Of a stretch of DNA of 64,000 nucleotides, positions 56,997 to 64,000 are shown piece by piece. The notes beneath the pieces are model-generated. The model was not told the DNA's origin and did not search any database. It saw only the letters and a program-made list of their open reading frames with translations. The position numbers were made by a program, and so were the translations under genes. This DNA comes from Arthrobacter terrae (GTDB taxonomy: Bacteria; Actinomycetota; Actinomycetes; Actinomycetales; Micrococcaceae), in the NCBI RefSeq assembly GCF_015708085.1, contig NZ_JADNYM010000008.1, forward strand, positions 62,001-126,000, given 5' to 3'. The first letter of the stretch is position 1. Each line of letters begins with the position of its first letter.

Positions 56997-57871
56997 CGGA
57001 AGGACCAGCACACCGTCCGCTGCCCGGACACATTACTGCTGCGTTGGCGGCGGCGGGCGGTTCCGCAGACTCCGCCGGCCAGCTCTGGCAGGGACGTTCG
57101 CTGAACCCGATGCAGACGTACCACAACTTTGACGACGACGACGGCGGCACTGACGCCGGGTACGCGGCGGCGCTGGCGGCACTGGCGGCAGGGACGGGGG
57201 ATGAGGCGGCGGTAGTCCAGACCCTGGCCACCGCCCGGGTGTTCGTGCCGATCGTGGCGGAAGTGGCGGAAGTGGCGCAATCACAGGTGGGCGGGAACTC
57301 GCTGATGTCGGATAAAGAATCGGATATGGCGCTGGTGACCTTGACGGCGCCGGACGGTCGGCGGGCTCTGCCGGTGTTCAGCTGCACTGCAAACCTTGCC
57401 CGCTGGCATCCGCAGGCAAGGCCGGTGGCGGTCTACGCCTCCCGGGCAGCCCTTTCGGCGGTGGCCGAAGACGCGCAGTTGCTGGTGGTGGATCCGGGCG
57501 CCGGGCAAACCTTCGTCGCCCGCCGGCCAGGGCTGTGGGCGCTGGCCAGGCAGGAGCGCTGGCAGCCCAGTTACGCTGACCCGCAGATAGCGCAAGTGCT
57601 GGCCGCGTCGCTGGCGGCCGTGGCCCATCCGGCGCTGTTGGGAATCACCGCGGAGCCCGGGTCTGGAATCGTCTCTGCCGATAGCACCGGACGTGTCTGC
57701 GCCGGCGGCGGCGCGGGACCGGAGCTGCGGGTTGACGTGGCTTTGGCCGACGGTCTTGACCGGGGGGAACTGGACGCCCTGATGACGGACTTACAGCGGC
57801 TCTGGTCCAGTGACGAATATTTCGCTGTTGCGGTGGATTCTCTGGAGGTCCGCCTGCAGGCGGTGCGCTGA
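56993..57871 (+). CDS. SseB-family protein
   Basis: 292 residues. It contains the SseB N-terminal domain (A-R-V-F-V-P-I-V, then [28 protein letters not shown]), a family usually found beside his genes in actinobacteria. Role unknown. GTG 56993 overlaps the priA stop and has a GGGGGG upstream; TTG 56984 is the alternative. Its stop lies in a 14-bp tandem repeat. Confidence 0.85.
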   Translation: MTEGPAHRPLPGHITAALAAAGGSADSAGQLWQGRSLNPMQTYHNFDDDDGGTDAGYAAALAALAAGTGDEAAVVQTLATARVFVPIVAEVAEVAQSQVGGNSLMSDKESDMALVTLTAPDGRRALPVFSCTANLARWHPQARPVAVYASRAALSAVAEDAQLLVVDPGAGQTFVARRPGLWALARQERWQPSYADPQIAQVLAASLAAVAHPALLGITAEPGSGIVSADSTGRVCAGGGAGPELRVDVALADGLDRGELDALMTDLQRLWSSDEYFAVAVDSLEVRLQAVR

Positions 57872-57902
57872 AAGTGGTGCGCTGAAAGTGGTGCGCTGAA
57901 AG
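57863..57902 (+). repeat. 14-bp tandem repeat spanning the sseB stop
   Basis: GTGCGCTGAAAGTG occurs at 57863 and 57877 and as a 12-base partial copy at 57891. The TGA of the gene is in the first unit. As with the dinG repeat, the stop and its surroundings have been copied downstream. Confidence 0.88.
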
Positions 57903-57930
57903 CACCGACGGCATCGATGGGCACCGTGCT

Positions 57931-57936
57931 TAGAAT
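57931..57936 (+). promoter_or_regulatory. Likely leaderless -10 (TAGAAT) of the DUF1905 gene
   Basis: TAGAAT ends six bases before ATG 57943, with no Shine-Dalgarno present. Confidence 0.5.
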
Positions 57937-57942
57937 GATGCC

Positions 57943-58509
57943 ATGGCTGAGAAAACACCTGCACGGATTGATGCCGCTGCGTTGACTGTCCGCTTTGAAG
58001 CGACAGTGAGAACGATCGGTGGCCGCCTCATACTGAGGTTGCCTGACGATGCAAGCGCCAAGCTGCCGTCCCGGGGCCAGGTCGCGGTCAAGGCAGTAAT
58101 GAACGGCCACGCTTTTCAAACAGTCATCGAACCCGACGGTATGCGCGGTCACTGGCTCGATGTCGACGAGAAGACGTCGCGGGCCCTGTCGGTCAGTGGC
58201 GGCGATACCGTAGCGCTTGGGATTGAACCGACCAAAGACTGGCCGGAGCCCGAGATTCCGGAAGATTTCCAAGCCGCGCTGGCCGGCGCGCCCGATATCT
58301 GCAAGGTGTGGCAGGGCATCACTGCGATGTCCCGCTGGGAGTGGGTGCGCTGGATAAATGCCACCAGGAACCCGCAAACCCGCAGCCGGCGCGTCGAGGT
58401 CGGTATCTCCAAGCTCCGATCCGGCAAGCGACGGCCATGTTGCTTCGATCTCGCCTCATGCACCGACCCGGACCTGTCCAGGAACGGCAAACTCGCAGCA
58501 GCAGTGTGA
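57943..58509 (+). CDS. DUF1905 / YdeI-type protein
   Basis: 188 residues. The N-terminal 95 match DUF1905 (L-I-L-R-L-P-D-D-A-S-A-K-L-P-S-R-G, G-D-T-V-A-L-G-I-E-P). The C-terminal part is the YdeI/OmpD-associated helix (W-Q-G-I-T-A-M-S-R-W-E-W-V-R-W-I-N-A-T). The last 40 residues, with three cysteines (R-P-C-C-F, S-C-T), are less usual. Function unknown; some homologues are linked to bacteriocin resistance. Confidence 0.8.
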   Translation: MAEKTPARIDAAALTVRFEATVRTIGGRLILRLPDDASAKLPSRGQVAVKAVMNGHAFQTVIEPDGMRGHWLDVDEKTSRALSVSGGDTVALGIEPTKDWPEPEIPEDFQAALAGAPDICKVWQGITAMSRWEWVRWINATRNPQTRSRRVEVGISKLRSGKRRPCCFDLASCTDPDLSRNGKLAAAV

Positions 58510-58608
58510 CCAATGTGAGGTCGGCCATGCTGTCGTGGGCGGTGCGGCAGCGTCTGGGATCGTGGCAGGGGCTTCCTGCGCCTAATCAAGATAGGATGCG
58601 GGAAGCCT

Positions 58609-58633
58609 CCGCAGCCGGTCAGCTTGGCTGCGG
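58609..58633 (+). promoter_or_regulatory. Hairpin in the MFS-gene leader
   Basis: CCGCAGCC (58609-58616) pairs perfectly with GGCTGCGG (58626-58633) around a nine-base loop. TAGGAT at 58591-58596 may be the -10, which would place the hairpin at the RNA 5' end, about 75 bases before the coding start. Could be a terminator of the preceding gene or a leader element. Confidence 0.45.
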
Positions 58634-58706
58634 CACGCACACTTTAGGACGGCGTAGCCGGATTTACCACTGATGACTTTACGACGAATGAGAAGGAATA
58701 CGCAGG

Positions 58707-59996
58707 GTGAATTTCGCCGGTTACCGGGAACTGCTCTCGATCGCCCCCGTACGAAGGCTGCTCTTGGTGGCGATGCTGGCACGCATCCCGCATGCGGCGG
58801 CAGGTGTCCTGGTGACACTGCATGTCGTCGATACGATGGGTCTGGGCTATGGAGCCGCCGGGGGCGTGGCGGCCGCCGTCACCGTCGGTATTGCCCTCGG
58901 CGCGCCGTGGCGGGGGAAACGGGTGGATTTGGTGGGTCTGCGCCGTGCCCTGATTCCGTCGGTGATTTCGGAGGTTGCGGTGTGGTCGGTGGCACCGTTC
59001 CTGGGCTACCAGCTGTTGCTCGTGGCGGCCGTCATCGGCGGGCTGTTCTCGGTGCCGATCTTTTCCGTGGTCCGGCAGGCTCTGGGAGTGATGGTCCCTC
59101 CGGCGAAGCGGCGGACCGCTTATGCGCTCGATGCCGTGGGCGCGGAACTGACCTTCATGGTGGGCCCGGCGGCGGGCGTCTTGCTCGCCACCACCTTGCA
59201 TTCGGTGGCGGGCCTGATTTTAATCGGTGCCGCATCGGCCGTGGCCGGTCTGCTGCTGATGTGGTTCAACCCGCCGACCCGCTCTGGCCAACCCGACAGC
59301 TACCAGCAGGACGTTAACGACGAGGTTGCTTCGATGGAGGAGCTCTCTCCGGCTGAGGCAGCCGATAGTCAGTCGTTCGCCGGGACCAACGCAGTGGGCA
59401 GGTTCTGGGGCCGTACCAGAGGGAATCTGGCCTGGCTCAATGTTGGGGTGATCGCTGTTCTCGGAGCCTCCTTGGGCGCCGGGTTGGTGCTGTCCGGGAC
59501 CGATGTCGGCATTGTCGCTGTGCTGCGCGATTCCGGGCAGATCTCCGAAATGGGCATCGTACTCGTGTTCTGGTGTGCCGCATCGGTGGTCGGCGGTCTC
59601 ATTTATGGTGCGTTGAGCAGGCCCGTGAACCCATTGTGGATGCTGGCGGCGATGGCAGTGTTGACGATCCCGATGGGTTTCGCCACGGACACCTGGACCT
59701 TAGCCCTTTATTCGATCCCGCCCGGACTGTTATGTGCACCGGTCCTGACCTCCAGCGCGGAACGGATCGCCGAGCTGGTAGCGGAAAAACGCCGCGGCGA
59801 GGCGATGGGCTGGTATGGCTCATCGCTGACATTGGGGAGCGCAGTCGGGGCACCTTTCGGCGGAATGATGATCGACGCCGTCGGACCGTGGGGAGGTTTC
59901 ACCATGATCGGGGTCCTGGCCGCGGTGTTGGCGCTGGCGGGCCTGCTGGCGCAGTCCTTGAGACGGCGCTCGCTCAGATACCCGGCCAGCGTCTAA
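58707..59996 (+). CDS. MFS transporter
   Basis: 429 residues with twelve predicted helices in two halves, split by a central acidic loop near residues 200-225. A basic loop lies between the first helices of the N-terminal half (W-R-G-K-R-V-D), as in the MFS family. No substrate-specific motif stands out. GAAGGAA is upstream of the GTG. Not linked to neighbours on the same strand. Confidence 0.85.
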   Translation: MNFAGYRELLSIAPVRRLLLVAMLARIPHAAAGVLVTLHVVDTMGLGYGAAGGVAAAVTVGIALGAPWRGKRVDLVGLRRALIPSVISEVAVWSVAPFLGYQLLLVAAVIGGLFSVPIFSVVRQALGVMVPPAKRRTAYALDAVGAELTFMVGPAAGVLLATTLHSVAGLILIGAASAVAGLLLMWFNPPTRSGQPDSYQQDVNDEVASMEELSPAEAADSQSFAGTNAVGRFWGRTRGNLAWLNVGVIAVLGASLGAGLVLSGTDVGIVAVLRDSGQISEMGIVLVFWCAASVVGGLIYGALSRPVNPLWMLAAMAVLTIPMGFATDTWTLALYSIPPGLLCAPVLTSSAERIAELVAEKRRGEAMGWYGSSLTLGSAVGAPFGGMMIDAVGPWGGFTMIGVLAAVLALAGLLAQSLRRRSLRYPASV

Positions 59997-60006
59997 GCCT
60001 TCCTGC

Positions 60007-60453
60007 TCAGTTGACGGCGCCGGTGAACTTCTCGCCCGGCCCCTTCCCCGGTGCATCCGGGAATTCGGACGCCTCGCGGAAGGCCAGCTGCAGGGACCGC
60101 AGGCCATCGCGCAACGGACCGGCGTGCTGGCTGCCGATCTCCGGGGCGGCCGCGGTAACAAAACCTGCCAGCGCTGTGATCAGCTTGCGGGCCTCGTCGA
60201 GGTCCTTGAGCTCTTGGGCATCGGCGCCATCGGCAAGTCCGCACTTAACTGCTGCTGCGCTCATCAAGTGCACTGCCGCCGTCGTAATAACCTCGACGGC
60301 GGGGACCTCAGCAATGTCGCGCATTTGCCCGTGCGCCCGGTCGTCATCGGTGATTGCGCTGGAGGACTGCGGACCCACAGCGGCGCGCTCCGGCTCGGGA
60401 CTGAAACTGTGACGGGTGTGCTCTGCCGCTGAATTGTTTTCTGAGGTACTCAT
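60007..60453 (-). CDS. DUF1844 family protein
   Basis: 148 residues. The C-terminal half has the DUF1844 pattern (V-I-T-T-A-A-V-H-L-M-S-A-A-A-V-K-C-G-L, L-K-D-L-D-E-A-R-K-L-I-T-A-L). It is commonly found next to infC in actinobacteria. ATG 60453 is preferred because the upstream part (to 60546) has no similarity. Function unknown. It ends 10 bases from the convergent MFS gene and diverges from infC. Confidence 0.82.
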   Translation of the reverse strand: MSTSENNSAAEHTRHSFSPEPERAAVGPQSSSAITDDDRAHGQMRDIAEVPAVEVITTAAVHLMSAAAVKCGLADGADAQELKDLDEARKLITALAGFVTAAAPEIGSQHAGPLRDGLRSLQLAFREASEFPDAPGKGPGEKFTGAVN

Positions 60454-60700
60454 GCTGGTAAGCTTGTCACAGACCAACTGATTGTCGTTATTTCGCCCGG
60501 ATCCCAGACTGCCGGCAACAGCAGATGCGGATGGCGCGCAGAGCACATTCAGTTAGCAAGCGGAGTTCTCTCCCACCCGTCGACCCGGAAAGGTCCTCCC
60601 CGATTAATCCGGGCAGGCCCCCGGAGTTACCGGGTAAAGGTCGGCCGGGCTTCGACAGGAGCGCCGTGGATACCCTTTCAGGGACATCCGATTGCCGATC

Positions 60701-60736
60701 TCCGAGGCCTCTGATTGCGCCAGCAGTCGGAGGCCT
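60701..60736 (+). promoter_or_regulatory. Alternative hairpins in the infC-rpmI-rplT leader
   Basis: TCCGA (60701-60705) can pair with TCGGA (60727-60731), or AGGCCTC (60705-60711) with GAGGCCT (60730-60736), followed by a pyrimidine-rich stretch. The stems overlap, so they compete. The 333-base spacer between the DUF1844 gene and infC otherwise has GC-rich stems (for example CCCGGAGTTACCGGG near 60629) and no gene. L20 and IF3 operons in other bacteria are controlled by leader structures. Confidence 0.5.
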
Positions 60737-60786
60737 TCTCCTGTTTCTGGTGTCAGTTACGTTCGTCAAGACCACAGGAGTTACAC

Positions 60787-62115
60787 ATTAGCGAGCCACG
60801 AATCAACGATCGGATCCGCGTCCCCGAGGTGCGGTTGGTAGGACCAGCAGGTGAGCAGGTCGGTATCGTTCGCATTGAAGACGCACTGCGTCTTGCCGCT
60901 GAGTCGGACCTTGATCTTGTTGAGGTAGCGCCGACTGCGAAGCCGCCGGTGTGCAAACTGATGGACTTCGGCAAGTACAAGTACGAGGCTGCTGTCAAAG
61001 CCCGTGAGGCGCGTAAAAACCAGACCAACACGGTCCTGAAGGAAATTCGTTTCCGTCTCAAGATCGACAAGCACGACTACGAAACAAAGACCGGTCATGC
61101 GCTGCGCTTCCTAGGAGCCGGGGACAAGGTCAAAGCCATGATCCAGTTCCGCGGCCGCGAACAGCAGCGTCCGGAAATGGGTATCCGTCTGCTCCAGCGC
61201 TTTGCCACGGATGTGGGTGAGGTTGGAGCAATCGAGTCCAGCCCGCGCATCGACGGCCGGAATATGGTTATGGTGATCGGGCCGTTGAAGAACAAAGCGG
61301 AGGCCAAAGCCGAAGCCCGACGCGCCGCGCAGCGTGCGGATTCCAAGGCACACAACGAAGCGGTGGCTTCCGGCCACGAGCGCGTCGATGTGGACCGCGA
61401 CAGCCAGGCACCGATGACGCAAAGCCTTGCCGAATTGCTGCCTGAGGGATTGCACCTGAACGAAGACCGCACGCCGGCCCCTGCGGCCGTCGCACCGGCC
61501 GCTACCGGAACAGTGGAAACTCCGGCAGCTCAGACGCCGGACTCGGAAAGCACTGTTTCGGCTGCAACGGAGGCCGCCAGGACCGCCGACAAACGCCCGG
61601 CGTCAGCTCCTGCCGGCGGCGGGTCACCGTCGATGGGACGTCCGGCTACCTCCACACGTCCGGTCGCATCCGCACGGCCGGCTACCTCTGCACGGCCGGC
61701 AACGTCCGCACGGCCGGCTACCTCCACAGGGCCGACGACGGCTAAGGCTCCGTCGGCCACCGCTCCGTCGGCCACCGCTCCGGCGGCTGCACGGCCGGCA
61801 ACGGCCGCGAAGGCCCCTGCTTCGGCAGGTCCCTTGGCCGCACCCAGCGTTGCCGCACGGCCGGTGACGAAACCGGCGGAAGCGGCGAAGCCAGTGACCG
61901 CCAAGCCAGTTCCTGCTCCGAAGCCGGTGCCTATGCCGAAGCCGGTCGCAAAGCCCGCTCCGATCAAGCCTGCATCGGTCAAGCCTGCGTCGGTTAAGCC
62001 TGCATCGACGAAGGCAACAGAAGCCAGGCCTGCAGCGAAAGCGGCGCCGCGTGCAGCGGACAGCCAGCCTGCTGCTGCCGAGGGCAGCAAGGAAACCCCA
62101 GACTCAGCTGAGTAG
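60787..62115 (+). CDS. infC: Translation initiation factor IF-3 with ATT start and long C-terminal extension
   Basis: The conserved N-terminus [11 protein letters not shown] begins at ATT 60787, preceded by AGGAG with six-base spacing. No ATG, GTG or TTG is suitably placed. ATT is the classical infC start that lets IF3 repress its own synthesis. IF3-N and IF3-C occupy residues 1 to about 170. About 250 further residues are Ala/Pro/Lys/Ser/Thr repeats (K-P-A-S-V, A-R-P-A-T-S), making a 442-residue protein against the usual 180-200. rpmI and rplT follow. Confidence 0.93.
   Translation: MSEPRINDRIRVPEVRLVGPAGEQVGIVRIEDALRLAAESDLDLVEVAPTAKPPVCKLMDFGKYKYEAAVKAREARKNQTNTVLKEIRFRLKIDKHDYETKTGHALRFLGAGDKVKAMIQFRGREQQRPEMGIRLLQRFATDVGEVGAIESSPRIDGRNMVMVIGPLKNKAEAKAEARRAAQRADSKAHNEAVASGHERVDVDRDSQAPMTQSLAELLPEGLHLNEDRTPAPAAVAPAATGTVETPAAQTPDSESTVSAATEAARTADKRPASAPAGGGSPSMGRPATSTRPVASARPATSARPATSARPATSTGPTTAKAPSATAPSATAPAAARPATAAKAPASAGPLAAPSVAARPVTKPAEAAKPVTAKPVPAPKPVPMPKPVAKPAPIKPASVKPASVKPASTKATEARPAAKAAPRAADSQPAAAEGSKETPDSAE
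61639..61728 (+). repeat. 18-bp in-frame repeat in the infC extension
   Basis: Five units of 18 bases, mostly variants of CGGCCGGCTACCTCCACA, start at 61639, 61657, 61675, 61693 and 61711 and encode R-P-A-T-S-T/A. Later in the same gene a 15-base motif encodes K-P-A-S-V three times. Confidence 0.8.
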
Positions 62116-62221
62116 GGCAGCCGCCCTATCCGGCCGTGAATTACCCCCCCCAGTGACCTAACCGGTTGCTGCAAAGAGAACCACAGGCAGCGCCGGTGGA
62201 TACGTAAGGAGATCGGTTCCC

Positions 62222-62416
62222 ATGCCGAAAATGAAGACCCACAGCGGTGCCAAGAAGCGCTTTAAGCTCACCGGAAGCGGAAAGCTCAAGCGGCAGCAGG
62301 CAAACCGACGCCACTACCTTGAGCACAAGCCGTCCTCGCTGAAGCGTCGCCTGGCCGGCGACAGGATTGTTGCTCCGGCAGATGCACGCAACATCCGCAA
62401 GATGCTGGGCATCTGA
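62222..62416 (+). CDS. rpmI: 50S ribosomal protein L35
   Basis: 64 residues with the family start [20 protein letters not shown] and end [10 protein letters not shown]. It binds 23S rRNA. TAAGGAG precedes the ATG. It lies between infC and rplT in the standard order. Confidence 0.98.
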   Translation: MPKMKTHSGAKKRFKLTGSGKLKRQQANRRHYLEHKPSSLKRRLAGDRIVAPADARNIRKMLGI

Positions 62417-62430
62417 CCCACAGTCAATCG

Positions 62431-62456
62431 GCTGCTTACCCGAACCGGGTAGCGGC
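62431..62456 (+). promoter_or_regulatory. Hairpin between rpmI and rplT
   Basis: GCTGC-T-TACCCG pairs with CGGGTA-GCGGC around an AAC loop, with one bulge and one G-U pair, about 65 bases before the rplT start. It could be an L20 binding site or a processing element. Confidence 0.55.
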
Positions 62457-62518
62457 ACCGCAATAAGCCTTCTCAGGCACGTTTGGCTTGGGATCACAGA
62501 AATCTAAGGAGTACGCAC

Positions 62519-62902
62519 GTGGCACGTGTGAAGCGGGCGGTTAACGCCCATAAGAAGCGTCGGGTTATTCTTGAGCGCGCCAAAGGCTACCGGGGACAGC
62601 GTTCACGGCTGTACCGCAAGGCAAAAGAGCAGCTGCTGCACTCGTTTGTGTACAGCTACGGCGATCGCCGTAAGCGCAAGGGTGACTTCCGCCGCCTCTG
62701 GATCCAGCGCATCAACGCGGCATCCAGGGCCAACGGGCTCACCTACAACCGGCTGATCCAGGGCCTGAAGGCCGCTGAAATCGAGGTGGACCGCCGCATG
62801 CTGGCTGATCTGGCTGTCAACGACGCCAGGGCGTTCGCCGGCTTGGTTCAGCTGGCCAAGGCCGCACTTCCTGCCGACACCTCGGCACCGGTGGCCCGCT
62901 AA
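62519..62902 (+). CDS. rplT: 50S ribosomal protein L20
   Basis: 127 residues. The GTG start is set by CTAAGGAG and by the conserved beginning [14 protein letters not shown]. An upstream in-frame ATG at 62483 would only extend into the leader. L20 is needed early in 50S assembly and represses its operon in other bacteria. The C-terminus [12 protein letters not shown] is typical. Confidence 0.97.
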   Translation: MARVKRAVNAHKKRRVILERAKGYRGQRSRLYRKAKEQLLHSFVYSYGDRRKRKGDFRRLWIQRINAASRANGLTYNRLIQGLKAAEIEVDRRMLADLAVNDARAFAGLVQLAKAALPADTSAPVAR

Positions 62903-62953
62903 CGTAGAACGCAGCCATCCGGCCCGGCTTTTTAGGCCGCGGCGGAACACTGC

Positions 62954-62959
62954 TACAGT
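62954..62959 (+). promoter_or_regulatory. Likely leaderless -10 (TACAGT) of the TrmH-type gene
   Basis: TACAGT ends exactly six bases before ATG 62966, with no Shine-Dalgarno nearby. Confidence 0.5.
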
Positions 62960-62965
62960 CCTAGA

Positions 62966-63883
62966 ATGACTGAATCCGGGCGTCCGCCAGCAGATGCAAT
63001 GACCAATCCCCGAGCAGATCGGGTGCGGGACGTTGCCAAGCTGGCAGGGCGCCCGGTTCGTTTAAGGCGCGGACAGTTCCTGGCGGAAGGACCGCAGGCC
63101 GTAGGCGAAGCGCTCAGGGCACACCGCGACGCTCTCACCGCAGGCGGCAGCGAGTTGGTGACCGAGGTGTATGCCAGTCTCGAGTGCCTGAAGAAACATC
63201 CCCAGCTGCTCGAACTTGCCGAAGATCCGGTCTGCCGACTGCACATGCGGGTGGCCAGCGAGCTGGTGCTTGAAGCCATGACGGACACCGTCACGCCGCA
63301 GGGGATCCTCGCCGTCTGCAATTTTGTGGATGTCCCACTGGACCAGGTGTTGGCCGGGAAGCCAAAGCTCATCGCGGTGCTATGTCAGGTGCGTGATCCC
63401 GGCAATGCGGGAACGGTACTGCGTGCCGCGGATGCTGCGGGCGCTGATGCCGTCGTATTTACTGCCTCCAGCGTTGACATTTATAATCCCAAGGCGGTGC
63501 GTTCCACCGTCGGCTCGCTGTTTCATTTGCCCGTGGTCACCGGGGTCGAGGTGGGCGACCTGGTCAGGCAGTGCAAGGCAGCGGGCATGATGGTCCTGGC
63601 GGCCGACGGCTATGGGCACCTGAACCTCGATGATCTGCAGGACGAAAGTGCAGCCCGCGGCTTCGATCAGGAAGTGCCGGAATCACAGTGTGAGTTGGAG
63701 AAGCCCACCGTGTGGTTGTTCGGCAATGAGGCCCGTGGCCTTTCCGAGGAAGAGCTGATGGAAGCGGATCACCGTGTGGCGGTTCCCGTGTATGGATCCG
63801 CGGAAAGCCTCAACCTCGCGACCGCCGCCACCGTCTGTCTTTACGCCACTGCCCGGTCCCAGCAGCGCGACGGCAGACAGTAG
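62966..63883 (+). CDS. SpoU/TrmH-family RNA 2'-O-methyltransferase
   Basis: 305 residues with the alpha/beta knot fold. Motif 1 is Q-V-R-D-P-G-N-A-G-T-V-L-R, motif 2 L-F-G-N-E-A-R-G-L, and motif 3 is V-P-V-Y-G-S-A-E-S-L-N-L-A-T-A. An N-terminal L30e-like RNA-binding domain is present. In actinobacteria this gene sits between rplT and pheS. The target (rRNA or tRNA) cannot be told from sequence; related enzymes include TsnR and RlmB types. Confidence 0.92.
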   Translation: MTESGRPPADAMTNPRADRVRDVAKLAGRPVRLRRGQFLAEGPQAVGEALRAHRDALTAGGSELVTEVYASLECLKKHPQLLELAEDPVCRLHMRVASELVLEAMTDTVTPQGILAVCNFVDVPLDQVLAGKPKLIAVLCQVRDPGNAGTVLRAADAAGADAVVFTASSVDIYNPKAVRSTVGSLFHLPVVTGVEVGDLVRQCKAAGMMVLAADGYGHLNLDDLQDESAARGFDQEVPESQCELEKPTVWLFGNEARGLSEEELMEADHRVAVPVYGSAESLNLATAATVCLYATARSQQRDGRQ

Positions 63884-63929
63884 ACCCGACGCACTGAGGA
63901 ACGTACTAAGCCGGATCGTGGAACGTTAG

Positions 63930-63962
63930 AAAGGGCCGGCACCAATGGTGCCGGCCCTTTCC
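63930..63962. terminator. Strong terminator after the TrmH-type gene
   Basis: GAAAGGGCCGGCACC pairs perfectly with GGTGCCGGCCCTTTC around a three-base loop (AAT), a 15-bp stem without mismatch. It ends the transcript of the preceding gene; pheS would be expected next but the window ends. Confidence 0.92.
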
Positions 63963-64000
63963 GTGTTTGCTGATTTCAGTTCTGGTCCTGATGTCAGGCG

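Noticed and set aside
60715-60786. Upstream extension of infC to an in-frame ATG at 60715
   Set aside because: It would run through the leader hairpins, has no ribosome-binding site, and lacks similarity. ATT 60787 has a good SD and the conserved first residues.

Overview
The window is high-GC actinobacterial chromosome, most like Arthrobacter and other Micrococcaceae. The evidence is the conserved gene order (nusA-ylxR-infB-rbfA, truB-ribF-rpsO-pnp, ftsK-pgsA-cinA-clgR, recA-recX-miaB-miaA-dapF, lexA next to a LysM gene, a his cluster with a PriA-type isomerase, infC-rpmI-rplT), many GTG starts, GTGA/ATGA overlaps, actinobacterial LexA boxes and many apparent leaderless promoters. Genus and species cannot be fixed from this sequence alone. 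No tRNA, rRNA, CRISPR array, transposase or phage gene was recognised.

Layout. 1-5.2 kb: nusA (5' end cut off), ylxR, infB, rbfA. 5.2-8.3 kb: a divergent pair of exported proteins (ScyD/ScyE-like and arylsulfotransferase-like). 8.3-16.6 kb: truB, two small membrane proteins, a double-GNAT protein, ribF, rpsO, pnp and an M16 peptidase. 16.7-18.6 kb: a Na+/H+ antiporter with a C-terminal UBP zinc finger. 18.7-29.4 kb: a molybdenum region (moaD, moaA, a membrane-anchored molybdopterin oxidoreductase, modCBA, a HTH-TOBE regulator, then moeA, moaC, mogA/moaB, moaE), interrupted by a TIGR03086-family gene and an SRPBCC gene broken by one in-frame stop. 29.4-38.7 kb: dapB, a TPR-like membrane protein, a flavin oxidase lipoprotein, dapA, ftsK, pgsA, cinA, a clgR-like regulator. 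38.7-47.6 kb: a pterin dehydratase/VOC fusion, a MarR regulator, recA-recX, a secreted coiled-coil protein, miaB-miaA-dapF, a methyltransferase. 47.6-58.5 kb: hflX behind a 497-base leader, a DinG-type helicase, lexA, a LysM SOS gene, hisC-hisB-hisH-(small membrane protein)-priA, sseB, a DUF1905 gene. 58.7-64 kb: an MFS transporter, a DUF1844 gene, infC with an ATT start, rpmI, rplT and a SpoU/TrmH methyltransferase.

How the genes fit together. Most of the window is translation, RNA turnover, diaminopimelate/lysine and histidine synthesis, and DNA repair. The molybdenum block joins uptake (ModABC), a likely molybdate-sensing regulator, cofactor assembly (MoaA, MoaC, MoaD, MoaE, MogA, MoeA) and one client enzyme. 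LexA boxes precede recA and fill the lexA/LysM divergent region, which links repair to a probable division brake.

Most notable non-coding or unexplained signals: a leaderless four-codon ORF followed by mutually exclusive hairpins upstream of hflX; a 53-bp tandem repeat whose last, truncated unit runs into the pgsA promoter; a four-copy palindrome array after the M16 gene; and many short in-frame or stop-spanning tandem repeats, concentrated in the molybdenum genes. I did not find a clearly new multi-gene system. The hflX leader and the repeat patterns are the best leads.
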